A DNA stretch of 33,787 bases, taken from positions 1 to 33,787 of the forward strand of contig JAGFCB010000023.1 of assembly GCA_022394775.1 (NCBI GenBank), read 5' to 3'. Position 1 is the stretch's first letter; the number at the start of each line of letters is the position of its first letter. The DNA comes from Candidatus Poribacteria bacterium. Lineage in GTDB: Bacteria; Poribacteria; WGA-4E; WGA-3G. A program made the translations under genes and the position numbers. This document shows, piece after piece, positions 16,846 through 27,200 of the stretch. The notes under the pieces were generated by a model. That model searched no databases and had not been told where the DNA came from. It worked only from the letters and a program-made list of their open reading frames with translations.

Positions 16846-17559
16846 TTAATTTAGTTTCTGATAGACATGTCCGATGGAGGTCGCTGTCCAAAACAGGACA
16901 AATAATTCACCGTCCCACGTATAGGTACTCACAATCGGTTCAGTGCTTCCATCAGAAGACCAATAGATAGTTCCTTTTCTCTCATCAAACGGCTCAATCA
17001 ATTTATAGGAACCGAAGAAAAATGCGTTGGTGCTTTGGTATTCTCTTGTAAATGTTGCGGGTGTCAGGCGCATCGATCCAAACGCTTCAATCGTTTCACC
17101 ATCCGTTTGGGTTCGGACGAGTTCGTATGCGCCGCTAAGTGCCTCAGCAACCCTGTATGATTTTGAAAAGACGGTAATAGAGGCGGATTTTGAGACGGTT
17201 TCCTCACCAGCATCTCTGACAGATACATGAACGGTAATCGTCTGGTCCGGAGCGATTTCTGAATCTCGGAGTTCAGGTGCTGTCCACTGCGCCACTGGTC
17301 CCTCCTCGAAAGTTAATGTTCCGGCAGATACTTCCCATGTGTATGTTAATTCGTCATTCTCAGGATCGGAAACGCCGACTTTAAGTTCAACGCTTTCTCC
17401 GTAGCGCACCTCTTTCGGGATAGTGAACGTATTAATTTCAGGTGGATCGTTTGTCCAACTTTCATACTCGTCACAACTACTAAATATTAGCAGCTGGCAG
17501 ATTAAGAATAGCATCCCAGCCCGTCGCGTCTGGGAAATCACGGGATTTAAAATTTTCAT
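16846..17559 (-). CDS. Putative lipoprotein with Ig/PKD-like domain
   Basis: This 237-residue protein uses the ATG at 17559, which has AAGGAG 7 bases upstream; an upstream ATG at 17580 lacks this. The N-terminal hydrophobic stretch ends FSSC, a weak lipobox, so lipid attachment is likely but not sure. Residues about 35-125 form one PKD/Ig-like domain (YGESVELKVGVSDPENDELT, then YTWEVSAGTL and VHVSVRDAGEETVSKSASI). The C-terminal part (about 130-237) is beta-rich with no family recognised. Probably a surface or periplasmic binding protein. Confidence 0.75.
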   Translation of the reverse strand: MKILNPVISQTRRAGMLFLICQLLIFSSCDEYESWTNDPPEINTFTIPKEVRYGESVELKVGVSDPENDELTYTWEVSAGTLTFEEGPVAQWTAPELRDSEIAPDQTITVHVSVRDAGEETVSKSASITVFSKSYRVAEALSGAYELVRTQTDGETIEAFGSMRLTPATFTREYQSTNAFFFGSYKLIEPFDERKGTIYWSSDGSTEPIVSTYTWDGELFVLFWTATSIGHVYQKLN

Positions 17560-18279
17560 AACATATCTCCTTTTCAACAATTGATCCTAACAAGTCAAGA
17601 TATAAAGAGCGTGCCCATTTCAAGGGTTTGAGCTTTTTCCCCATGAAGTGTGTTTCATTGTAATTAATAATGGTAACCCGAACCGGTTCCGTTCATTTTC
17701 TACGAAGATAAACAGGGGTTTCACGGACTGCCCCACTTTTTGCGTATATTTTTTAAATAGGTTCAACAATGGAATCTTCAACTCAGCACCATCGAATAAG
17801 TTATGCTGACATCGCGATCCAAGAAATGAAATAGCCTAAGTAATCAACGGGATATATACTATATGGCAGAAACCATTTTGTCAAATTAAATCAGAGATGC
17901 TGCAGAGCTGTCTATTTTTAGGGAAGGTGTTGATTCTAACTCCAACGCGCTCGTATTTCGCTAAGTTATGTAAAAACGAAAAAATTTTTGTGATGCTTGC
18001 AAAATTTTTTGTGAAGACAAAAAATTTTGGTTTTCCCAAAGTTATACCATTTCTATTAGATATTTTTTTAATGTAAGTTCGATAAAAAATGAGAGAAATG
18101 TCACTTATATTCAATGAAACGAAATCAAGATGCCACATAAGCAGCGCATAGAAAATCAGAGGAATCGTTTCTGTTAGTTTACAACTGAGTTCCCAAAAAA
18201 GTGCCTTAATTTGCCAAAAAAGCATATCTGTGATATTGTAACGCAACAGATTGATACGCTTACCAAAAAGGGGAACATT
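17560..18279. other. Long intergenic gap, mostly AT-rich
   Basis: This 720-base gap separates the minus-strand envelope genes from the oxidoreductase. I see no RNA gene. It holds an AT-rich stretch (about 17980-18080) with homopolymer runs, one ATACCATTTCTA motif (18044-18055) matching the terminal repeat of the element at 30138, and the promoter described at 18211. A minus-strand frame from 18420 to 17881 is open but has low-complexity content and overlaps the next gene. Confidence 0.5.
18211..18239 (+). promoter_or_regulatory. Candidate sigma-70 promoter of the Gfo/Idh gene
   Basis: TTGCCA (18211-18216) and TATTGT (18234-18239) are separated by 17 bases. The -35 matches 5 of 6 and the -10 matches 4 of 6. 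Transcription would start near 18246, about 34 bases before the ATG. Confidence 0.4.
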
Positions 18280-19467
18280 ATGGCGGTTCAGATTGCAATT
18301 ATCGGATGTGGTGGAATGGCAAATGGTCATCTCAACGCCTATCTTACAATATATCAAACGGATCCTAAGAAAGTGGAACTCGTCGCGATGTGCGACGAAG
18401 TCAAAGAACGGGCGGATCAATTCGCCGAACGCGTCAAAGAGGTGACCGGTAAAAAGCCTGCGGTGTTTGATGACACCGATACAATGCTTGCGACAGTCGA
18501 TTTAGATGGCGTAGATATCTGTACATCGCATGCCCATCATCATATCAATGCGATAAAGTGTCTCAACAACGGTGTCAACGTGATGATAGAGAAACCGATG
18601 GGCGTTACGGTTAAAGCGAGCCATGCGATCATTAATGCTGCGAAAGAAAATAACAAAATCGCTGCGACGGCTGAGAATATCCGTCGGATGCCGAGTCGAC
18701 GAACAGCGGAATGGTTAATGAACGAAAAACAGATGCTCGGTGATTTATGGACGTTTTCGGCACAGCATGCGAGTTATCGGGAACCAAACCCAGAGAGTGA
18801 TTGGCACTGGCGGCTTGATTTGACGCTCGGTGGTGGGGGTATGGTCATGGATTCCGGTGCGCACTATTGCGATACCCTCCGTTATCTCTTCGGCGATCCG
18901 AGTACAGTGTATGCCCGCGTGTGTCAATTTGAAGATTTACGCGTTACCAAAACTGGAGAGATTGTCAAAAACGAACAAGAGGATACATGGGTAGCGACAC
19001 TCAATTTTAAAAGCGGTGTCATCGGGCTTTGGACATGCACATGGGCAGCGATTGGACACGGTTTCAATCACGTCGTTTATTACGGTAGCGAAGGTTGTCT
19101 GCTTGACGACGGGGACATCTTCCACGGTCCGTTTGATGGTGCGGAGGTTATCCTCAAAGATGGAACCCGCCATAGTATGGAAAATCTTATTGCCGATTAC
19201 ATGGCGAGTCTGTCAGACGAAGAAAAATCGAGGCTTTTCCCCCACAATTTCACCGATGGCGTAGTACTGGAATGCTACGATTTTGTGGATGCAATAGAGA
19301 ACAACCGTCCACCGGAACTTGATGCCGAGGTCGGACTTCGCGCGAAGTCCATCTGTGAAGCGATATATGAGTCGAATGCCTGCGGACAGGCGGTAGATTA
19401 TGAGGAGGTAGTCGCAGGAAATATTGAAGTCTACCAGAAACCGATCAATGAGAGATGGGGTCTGTAA
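18280..19467 (+). CDS. Gfo/Idh/MocA family NAD(P)-dependent oxidoreductase
   Basis: This is a 395-residue dehydrogenase of the family acting on sugars and inositols. The Rossmann motif is IAIIGCGGMANGHL near the N-terminus, the family EKP motif is in MIEKPMGVTVK, and the C-terminal domain has GGGGMVMDSGAHYCDTLRYL with the usual catalytic-region Asp and His. The ATG at 18280 has AGGGG 7 bases upstream. There is no signal peptide, so it should be cytosolic. It is followed directly by an MFS transporter, suggesting catabolism or modification of a transported sugar-like compound; the substrate is not shown. Confidence 0.93.
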   Translation: MAVQIAIIGCGGMANGHLNAYLTIYQTDPKKVELVAMCDEVKERADQFAERVKEVTGKKPAVFDDTDTMLATVDLDGVDICTSHAHHHINAIKCLNNGVNVMIEKPMGVTVKASHAIINAAKENNKIAATAENIRRMPSRRTAEWLMNEKQMLGDLWTFSAQHASYREPNPESDWHWRLDLTLGGGGMVMDSGAHYCDTLRYLFGDPSTVYARVCQFEDLRVTKTGEIVKNEQEDTWVATLNFKSGVIGLWTCTWAAIGHGFNHVVYYGSEGCLLDDGDIFHGPFDGAEVILKDGTRHSMENLIADYMASLSDEEKSRLFPHNFTDGVVLECYDFVDAIENNRPPELDAEVGLRAKSICEAIYESNACGQAVDYEEVVAGNIEVYQKPINERWGL

Positions 19468-20757
19468 TTGTCTAAACAGGAAGGCACCCCAATAAAGTCT
19501 GCGATAGACCGCCAGCGTGAAATTGGAAAATCGGTCGGTTATTTTGAACTCCTTCGACAGAACGCCAACTTCCGCTGGCTCTGGGGTGGACAGGTTGTTA
19601 GCCTGCTTGGGGATTGGTTTAACCTCATCGCTTCTGCGATATTGATTGCTGAGTTGACTGGGTCGAGGCTTGCGTTAGGCGTTCTGTTTACCATCCGGAT
19701 GTTAGCCCCATTTTTTATTGCCCCGCTCGCGGGGATATGTGCCGACCGCTATAATCGGAAGCATCTGTTAATCATCACCGATCTCGCGCGTGCGGTTATC
19801 GTTATCGGATTTCTTTTCGTCCGGGATGCAGGTGATATCTGGTTGCTTTATGCCCTCACGACACTCCTATTCGGCGTAAGTGGCTTCTTCAGTCCCGCCC
19901 GGAGTGCGATCCTACCCGACATCACCACTGCACAAGAGCTCGGTACTGCCAATACGCTCGGTGCTGCGACGTGGTCAGTCATGCTTGCTGTCGGTGCTGC
20001 TATCGGCGGTTTAACAACGGGACTTTTTGGCAGTCAGACAGCCTTCATTATTGATGGATTCACATTTGCTATTTCAGCGGGACTTTTGCTTAAGATCAAG
20101 CTACCGGGTCCGTCATCCGCAACATCAGGTACGCTACCGCGAGTGAAGTCATCGGCGTTGCGATATATGTTTCAGCATCCCGACATTCTCTTTATAGCAA
20201 CGCATAAAGCAGCTATATCGCTTTTAATGTCCTCTGGCATTCAGGTAATACTGGTTGAAATTGCAAAAAGCTACTTTGTTATCGGGGTCGGTGGTGCGCT
20301 GAGTTTAGGGATGATGTACTGTATGAACGGCATTGGCAGCGGCATTGGACCGATTCTGGCGCGACGTTGGACGGGTGATCGGGATAAACCGCTCCGCGTC
20401 AGTATTAGCATCGGTTATGTGATTGCCTCGATTGGCATAGCGATCATGGCACCGGTTTCTGCTTTGGGGATTGTGCTGTTCGGTGGGTTTGTCCGAAGCA
20501 TTGGCGGTGGCATCGCATGGGTATTTTCAACGCAATTGCTGCTGCAACGTGCACCGAACGAGATTCGCGGTCGCATCTTCGGCACTGAGTTCGCACTTTT
20601 TACACTCATGGGGGGTGCCAGTTCACTCATCACTGGTGCGCTCATGGATCGGTTTCAACTGCAGGTTATTTTGTGGGGGATGGGCGCGCTCACGCTTATT
20701 CCGGCAGTCCTGTGGGGATTGTGGCAGAGACATTACAGCCGAACAGCACAAGAATAA
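19468..20757 (+). CDS. MFS transporter (MFS_3-like exporter)
   Basis: This 429-residue protein has about twelve TM segments. The early motif FRWLWGGQVVSLLGDWFNLI and the loop LAGICADRYNRKHLL (variant of the MFS motif GxxxDRxxRK) place it in the MFS_3 group with enterobactin-exporter-like proteins. The likely start is TTG at 19468, immediately after the oxidoreductase stop, with a GGGG Shine-Dalgarno overlapping that gene's end, so translation is probably coupled. The transported compound is unknown. Confidence 0.9.
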   Translation: MSKQEGTPIKSAIDRQREIGKSVGYFELLRQNANFRWLWGGQVVSLLGDWFNLIASAILIAELTGSRLALGVLFTIRMLAPFFIAPLAGICADRYNRKHLLIITDLARAVIVIGFLFVRDAGDIWLLYALTTLLFGVSGFFSPARSAILPDITTAQELGTANTLGAATWSVMLAVGAAIGGLTTGLFGSQTAFIIDGFTFAISAGLLLKIKLPGPSSATSGTLPRVKSSALRYMFQHPDILFIATHKAAISLLMSSGIQVILVEIAKSYFVIGVGGALSLGMMYCMNGIGSGIGPILARRWTGDRDKPLRVSISIGYVIASIGIAIMAPVSALGIVLFGGFVRSIGGGIAWVFSTQLLLQRAPNEIRGRIFGTEFALFTLMGGASSLITGALMDRFQLQVILWGMGALTLIPAVLWGLWQRHYSRTAQE

Positions 20758-20758
20758 C

Positions 20759-20780
20759 AGGACTTACGCAAATTGCGTCC
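20759..20780. repeat. Miniature copy of the GGACTTACGCA palindrome
   Basis: AGGACTTACGCAAATTGCGTCC forms a near-palindrome directly after the MFS stop, matching the 5577-5599 copy. Confidence 0.6.
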
Positions 20781-20854
20781 AAAAGTGATATATTTCATCC
20801 CAAAATGCCTTCCGGTGAGAGTGTTCACGGATTTAACCATAGGTGTCAATTGAC

Positions 20855-20975
20855 AGGACTTACGCATTTTTGACTGTAGGTGGTTCTGTTCGCTGAAATT
20901 TTTCTGATGCCCCAGCGTTTCTGGTAGCACAAACTGGGAAGTTTGTGGTACAAAAGAGCGTCATGCGTAAGTCCT
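20855..20975. repeat. 121-bp MITE-like element with perfect 13-bp terminal inverted repeats
   Basis: The ends AGGACTTACGCAT (20855-20867) and ATGCGTAAGTCCT (20963-20975) are exact reverse complements. The interior has no open frame of note. The same ends bound the repeats at 4477 and 33381, while the interiors differ. Confidence 0.75.
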
Positions 20976-21023
20976 AAATTGAGTAAAAGTTAATCCATCC
21001 AGACCTGATGATTTTCAAGTCCT

Positions 21024-21267
21024 GTAGGTTGGGTTGAACGGGGTCGAGAAGTCGGCTATTGATATGCCAAACACACCTGAAACCCAATGCCCCTCCGTAT
21101 CTATCCAAGAACGTAGTGAAACCCAACTTTACACCATCAGCGTCGGAGAAACTTCACAGCCAAAGCGTTGGGTTTCACTCGGTCTCTGGTGGATGTGGCG
21201 TATCTGGAGAAAGTTGTGTTTTTCTATGATTTTAGGGTTTCGGTAGCATCCGTTCACCCCAACCTAC
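21024..21267. repeat. 244-bp inverted-repeat element with nested inner repeat
   Basis: Outer ends GTAGGTTGGGTTGAACGG (21024-21041) and CCGTTCACCCCAACCTAC (21250-21267) match as reverse complements at 17 of 18 positions. A perfect inner 12-base pair lies inside: GTGAAACCCAAC (21116-21127) and GTTGGGTTTCAC (21167-21178). A 70-codon open frame (21034-21246) spans the element, but it overlaps the left terminal repeat and has no Shine-Dalgarno. The rest of the gap 20981-21485 shows nothing else recognisable. Confidence 0.7.
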
Positions 21268-21485
21268 GAGTCTGGCTCTCATCCCCTACCAAATGCCTCC
21301 CAAAAATCCAGTTTTTTGTTTTTTTCAAATAATGCAAGTTTACTACCCCAAAATTTCGTCTTTAATAATGATAGGGTACGAACCGTATCGCGTCGCGTAA
21401 TTTTATGGGACGCTGCATTTGATTAAGCCTCTTGACGAATGTAGACACGAGCCAATTTGTTCATTGTAATAAGAAGGAAGTTTGC

Positions 21486-24182
21486 ATGGCAATAGAAGAC
21501 GATGCCCAATTGATTCAACGTATTTTATCGGGCGATGACTCGGCATTCAACGCATTAGTTCAAAAGTACCAAAAGGGCGTTCACGCGCTCGCGTGGCGGA
21601 AGATCGGCGATTTTCATTACGCTGAAGAGATTACCCAAGATACCTTCTTACAGGCATACAAAAATCTCTCTACACTCTCGAACCCTGACCAATTTGCGGG
21701 ATGGCTCTATGTTATTGCCACTCGACTCTGCATCGATTGGCAGCGAAAGCAAAAATTTGTGCCACAATCTCTGCAGGAGGTGCCTGTGAAAGAAATAGAA
21801 GCATCCGCATACACGCGTTATATATCAGAAAAACAGGAGACAGCATCCAGAGAGCGTCGTTACGAAATCGTCGAAAAAATTTTGAAAAGGCTCCCAGAGA
21901 GCGAACGTACGGTTGTCACGCTCCACTATCTCGGTGAAATGACAGCAAAGGAAATTGGTAGGTTCTTAGGGGTTTCTGTAGGGACGATTGATAGTCGTCT
22001 CCATCGGGCACGAGAACGTTTGAAAAACAGTGAAGAACTTTTGGTTCAAGAAGTGCTTGAGGGCGTACACCTATCGGCACATATAAGTCAGAACATTATG
22101 CGGGAAGTTGCTGACCTGAAACCGACGCCCGATCCAGCGAAAAGCCCGCTGCTACCATGGGCAGCTTTGGGTGCGGCAGCAGTTTTCATCGCGTTACTGC
22201 TTGGTGGCAGCAATCAATACCTCAAGCGTTTTCAGAAACCTTATAGTTTCGAGGCAGCGTCCGAACCGACGATCGAAATTATTGACGTTCCTGTCGTTTT
22301 GCCACTTGACGCAAAACCCGCTGTGCGAAATCAAGCCGGACAAGTTGGCACGACCTATAAAAAGAATAGTGTTGGCTCACAGGTGTCTGAGCAGGTTTCA
22401 ACATCCAATACGCTGGTATCTTCAGAGGACGTTGAGACGTGGATGCCAGATCCAAACTTGCGTGCCGCAGTTCGCGAAGCACTTGGGATCCCGGCGGATG
22501 CCCCACTGACACCATCGGATATGGAACGGTTGACAGCGTTGAGTGCCGAATATCGTCAGATCAGAAGTCTTAGAGGGTTGGAATATGCGACTCGCTTGAC
22601 AGAAGTGTTTTTTGAAGGCAATCCTATCTCAAACGTTTCACCTTTAGAAGGTCTCGTCCAATTGCGAATGCTGAATATGGCAGTCTGTCAGATTTCCGAT
22701 GTTCGTGCGTTGGCAAATTTGACGCGTTTGGAGAGTCTTTACCTTCACGGCAATCAAATTGAAGACGTTGCACCGCTGGCAAATTTAACAACGCTCACGG
22801 ATTTGTGGTTGGCTGATAATTTCATTACAGATGTTAGTCCACTTGAAAAACTCACACTGTTGGAAGAATTACGGATTCACAGAAATTCGGTTGTGGATCA
22901 TGGCCCACTCGAGACACTCTCCCTTGTCAACTTTCAGTATGATGAAAGCTACGAATCACTGGGACTTCCTATCCAAACGCGACTTCAAAACCGGAATTTT
23001 CCTTCTACTTTCAATGCGTGGGGTCACATATCAAACCGGTCTGAATTATCTTATGAAGTCCGATTAGCACATCACGATCTATCTTGGAGTCCTGAATTGG
23101 GCTTACGTTTCCAAAGAACGGCATACGGATTTCAGCTATCTGGAAGTTTGGCGGAGACCGGAAAACGGCGTGATACTTTAATGCAGATGAACCCCGATAA
23201 GATTTTCATTCTTGAGATTCGGATGAGGAGTGCGAATCCTAAATCGCCTTTTTATAAAGCCACATACAACGATGATTTTCGTTGGATAAAAGATGCAGCG
23301 GGAAACAGAGTTTCAGAGGATGGTAATGAGGGGTCAGCGTTCTTAATCGATTTTACACATCCTGAGGTGCAGGAGATAATTGTTCAACAAGCACTTGCTG
23401 TTAAAAAGTGTGGCGTTTACGACGGTATTTATATCGGTGGGTGGCACGAGGACAGGCAGATTCTTAATGGGCATCGGAGGTTGGAAGTGGAACAGCAGGC
23501 GCGATTGGCGATTCTGAAGCGTATCCGTGATGCAGTTGGGGACGATTTCCTTATAATCGTAGGTTCAGGCCGGGATAAACCGAGGCAGGCAGCACCTTAC
23601 GTTAATGGGCTCTTTATGCAAACAGACCCTAATCACGCGAATGGTTATAGTTACGAGGAATTGAGGGAAATCGAAAGCAGGCTATCTTGGGCAGAGGAAA
23701 ACCGCCGTTCGCCACAGGTTAATTGTCTCAAAGGTCGGGGTGTTGAAACCGAAGTACCTGATAGTGCGACGAATCTCCGCTGGATGCGTGTGTTTACGAC
23801 AATGGGACTTACACATTCCGACGGCTATCTGCTGTACACCACAGGCGTTAAACGCTTTAGCCATAAGCATGATTGGCGTACCTTTGAGATAAGACATAAA
23901 GCAGAACACGAGCAGGATCGAAAGCACACCCATCATAACGATATCTATTGGTATGATTTCTGGGATGCGCCGCTGGGTAAACCTGATGGTGAGAAAGCAC
24001 AGCTGTACAAAAACCGTGACGGGTTATTTATCCGCAAGTTCACGAATGGCTGGGCAGTCTATAACCGGAGTGAGAAAGCACAGAAAATCCGACTACCAGA
24101 ATCCGCGACAGGTGTGGCGAGTGGTATTACTGGTACATCACACATTGTCCCGGATTTAGATGGTGAGATTTATTTCAAGTAG
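21486..24182 (+). CDS. ECF sigma factor fused to TM, leucine-rich repeats and a glycosidase-like domain
   Basis: This is an 898-residue fusion. Residues about 10-90 are sigma-70 region 2 (YAEEITQDTFLQAYKN). Residues 125-180 are region 4 (RLPESERTVVTLHYLGEMTA and VSVGTIDSRLHRARERLK). One TM segment follows at about 223-240. Beyond it lie a linker, the LRR cap WMPDPNLRAAVREALG (319-334) and about five 22-residue internalin-type LRRs (to about 480). The last 390 residues resemble hypothetical glycosyl hydrolase (GHL15-type) proteins: DGIYIGGWHED, WYDFWDAPLG, and FIRKFTNGWAVYNRS near the end. The topology implies a cytoplasmic sigma half and an outside sensor half. ATG 21486 has AAGGAAG upstream, favoured over 21432. 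Catalysis is unproven. Confidence 0.88.
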   Translation: MAIEDDAQLIQRILSGDDSAFNALVQKYQKGVHALAWRKIGDFHYAEEITQDTFLQAYKNLSTLSNPDQFAGWLYVIATRLCIDWQRKQKFVPQSLQEVPVKEIEASAYTRYISEKQETASRERRYEIVEKILKRLPESERTVVTLHYLGEMTAKEIGRFLGVSVGTIDSRLHRARERLKNSEELLVQEVLEGVHLSAHISQNIMREVADLKPTPDPAKSPLLPWAALGAAAVFIALLLGGSNQYLKRFQKPYSFEAASEPTIEIIDVPVVLPLDAKPAVRNQAGQVGTTYKKNSVGSQVSEQVSTSNTLVSSEDVETWMPDPNLRAAVREALGIPADAPLTPSDMERLTALSAEYRQIRSLRGLEYATRLTEVFFEGNPISNVSPLEGLVQLRMLNMAVCQISDVRALANLTRLESLYLHGNQIEDVAPLANLTTLTDLWLADNFITDVSPLEKLTLLEELRIHRNSVVDHGPLETLSLVNFQYDESYESLGLPIQTRLQNRNFPSTFNAWGHISNRSELSYEVRLAHHDLSWSPELGLRFQRTAYGFQLSGSLAETGKRRDTLMQMNPDKIFILEIRMRSANPKSPFYKATYNDDFRWIKDAAGNRVSEDGNEGSAFLIDFTHPEVQEIIVQQALAVKKCGVYDGIYIGGWHEDRQILNGHRRLEVEQQARLAILKRIRDAVGDDFLIIVGSGRDKPRQAAPYVNGLFMQTDPNHANGYSYEELREIESRLSWAEENRRSPQVNCLKGRGVETEVPDSATNLRWMRVFTTMGLTHSDGYLLYTTGVKRFSHKHDWRTFEIRHKAEHEQDRKHTHHNDIYWYDFWDAPLGKPDGEKAQLYKNRDGLFIRKFTNGWAVYNRSEKAQKIRLPESATGVASGITGTSHIVPDLDGEIYFK

Positions 24183-24197
24183 ATTTCATCACCCACC

Positions 24198-24230
24198 GAT
24201 GTCAACGGTGATGGTGTTGATAATAAATTA
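24198..24230 (+). pseudogene. Half-dockerin relic in frame after the fusion gene's stop
   Basis: Reading past the TAG at 24180-24182 in the same frame gives ISSPT then DVNGDGVDNKL, a calcium-loop half of a dockerin type I repeat. The bases closely match 27407-27443 at the end of the next gene (DVNGDGVINILD). It is too short to fold and probably vestigial. Confidence 0.5.
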
Positions 24231-24243
24231 AAAAGGATTAACG

Positions 24244-27200
24244 ATGCAGAAAATAAAGTCTATTTTACTTTTTTCGATTATTGGGGCGACCTTAATTTTT
24301 TCAGTTTTGGCTTCAGTTATTGTAGGCGTTGTAAACGCTGAAGATTTGGCACAACAGGCTGATATCGTATTTAAAAGAAACTGCGGTCAATGTCACGGGG
24401 ATTCAGGTTCCTTTAAAGAATCACTGTTGATTGAGTACAATTCACTTATTCAAAGTGGAAGTGTGATACCCGGTCAACCGGACGAATCTGAGTTGTACAA
24501 AAGACTCCTTGGCCCCACCGAGAACGGTGCCCAAATGCCACTCAATTTACCACCATTGACAGATGAGGCAATTGAAATCATTCGGATATGGATTGAAAAC
24601 GGTGCCCCTGATTGGAATATTGTGGATATCAACAGAAGTTCTATCAGAGATAAAAAAATACTTGAAACGATACAGCACCATATAGAGACATTACCCATAC
24701 CGAATCGTCCTTTTGCCCGTTATTTCTCAACAACCCACCTCTATAATGCGGGGCTTCCAACTGAAAGGCTACACGCGCACTATCTCGCACTCTCTAAACT
24801 GGTAAACAGTCTTTCTTGGGAAGCAGATATTGTGAATCCCGAACCGATCAATACAGAAGAAACACTTTTCTATATTGACCTCCGCAATTACGAATGGGAC
24901 ACCAATGACTCGTGGACACACATAGAAAAGGATTACCCTTACAATATAAAGTATGAGGGCGCAAATCAAACAGTTGAGCGAGATTTATTCCGAGATTTAC
25001 AATCTGAAATGCGTTGTGAAGTTCCGTATGTTCATGTGGACTGGTTCATTGGTAAAGCGTCCGAACCACCCCTTTACAATGCAATCCTCGCATTGCCCGA
25101 CACAGACACAGAACTGGAAACGCTGTTGGGCGTGGATGTGGTAAGGAATTTAAAAAACGATCCCGGCGTGCGTGTGTGGCGCGCAGGGGTCAAAGGAAAA
25201 AATTCAGGTGTTTCCGAAAACAACCGTGTCGTAGAACGCCACAAATCAGATTATGGGGCTTACTGGAAAAGTTACGACTTCGCGGGAAATGTCGGTAGAC
25301 AAAATATATTCGTGCATCCACTCTCTTTCACTCACGATGGTGGCGAAGTTGTCTTTAACCTGCCAAACGGCTTACAAGCATACCATCTATTTGATGAAAA
25401 AGGTGAAAGACTTGATAAAGCCCCAATAGAGATTGTTTCTAACCCAGCTGCAAGTGATCCTGCTGTCTACAATGGCATATCCTGTATCGGCTGTCATGCA
25501 GACGGAATGAAACCTTTTACAGATGAAGTTCGAGCAGTCATTGAAGCCATACAAGATCCCATTTACGATAAAGCGTACGCACTACGACTCTATGTAGAAC
25601 AAGCTGTCATGGATGTTTTGGTGAAAGACGACACGGACCAGTTTATAACTGCTTTGAAGAAAACAGGGAACTCGCCAGGAGATACTAACGAACTGATTTC
25701 ATCATTTTATGAAACATACAATAGCTATTTAGACGCTGCACACGCTGCCGCAGCGGTAGGACTGCCAAAAGACGTGTTTTTGTCAAAAATACAAGAAGAC
25801 ACTAACCTACAAAGTTTTGGGTTGCAAGATTTGGTAGAAGGTCGTGTCATAAGTCGCGATACATGGACATCAAATTTCAATGCGATTGTGTTCGCACTCA
25901 ATCCCCCTGTTGTATCTATACCAGATCCATTGGGACCTGGAGACATCACAAGTAACCCTGATGATGCAGTCCACATCCCGGATCCGAACCTCCGGGTGGT
26001 ACTCACGAGAATGCTGGGTCAACATCCTGATGCACCTATTACTGTTAGCCAAATGGAACAATTCAGTGATTTTGGTTGGGAGGGACATGTCAAAAACGGC
26101 GTATATGTCCACGGACTCACATTACGTGATCAAGGCATTACAGATTTAACAGGATTGGAATATGCTATAAACCTTACAGATCTGCAAATGGGCGGTAATG
26201 AAATCTCAGACCTAACACCTATATCAAGCCTTACTAAATTAGAGTTCTTAGCAATTGGCGGTAATGAAATCTCAGACCTAACACCTATATCAAGCCTTAC
26301 TAAATTAAGGTCCTTATCAATTGGTGGCATTGGCATTTCAGATTTCTCACCGATCGCGAATTTAACAAACATAAAACATTTGCACTTCGGAGGCACTTCT
26401 ATCTCTGATCTCTCACCTATTGCCAATTTTACACAATTGGAAGCTATCTCTTTTGAGGAGAATTCTTCGTTGAACGATATTTCAGTGTTGGCAGATATGG
26501 AACAGTTGAAAGACGTTAAGTCATGGGGGGTACCATTCGTAGATATGTCTCCGTTGGTAAATCTTCCGAATATCGAAACCATAGACCTATGTGGTAACGA
26601 AATATCAGAAATTCCATCTTTAAAGAACGCGCCGAAATTGAAAAACCTATACGTGTTTGGGAATAATGTGTCGGATGTGTCTATTTTACAGGAGCTAACA
26701 AACTTGGAACGTCTGAATTTAAGGGACAACAATATCACAGACATATCTCCCTTAGCAGGGTTAACGAATTTGAAATGGTTAGACCTATCAGGCAACCCGA
26801 TCCGTGATTGGACACCGCTCTTTGAACTCAGTAAAAACACGAAAATTGAGCCGAATGGATTCATATTTTCCGCAGATGCTACACTTTTGGAACTTGATAG
26901 CACATTTATTTTTAACATAGATGCCCTATTTGTTCGGAACTTGGTAGGCTGGCAGTGTGGCATTTCTTTTGATCCGAACCTGCTTGAGGCTATTGAAGTA
27001 ACCGAAGGCAGCTTTTTGTCATCAGATGCTACCCAAACTTTCTTTACTGAAGGTAGCATTGATAACGAAATTGGTTCGATAACAGACTTCAATGTGTTGC
27101 GGTTAGATGGAACAGGTTTGGATGGGAGTGGACCACTGTTGTCTATCAAATTCAAAGCGAAAAAGGTTGGTAAAGTGATTTTCACGCCCAGCAATTGTAC

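Noticed and set aside
17881..18420. 179-codon minus-strand frame
   Set aside because: It overlaps the oxidoreductase gene start and its promoter and is low-complexity AT-rich.
21034..21246. 70-codon frame inside the inverted-repeat element
   Set aside because: No Shine-Dalgarno, and it overlaps the left terminal repeat; kept only as an open question in the element entry.
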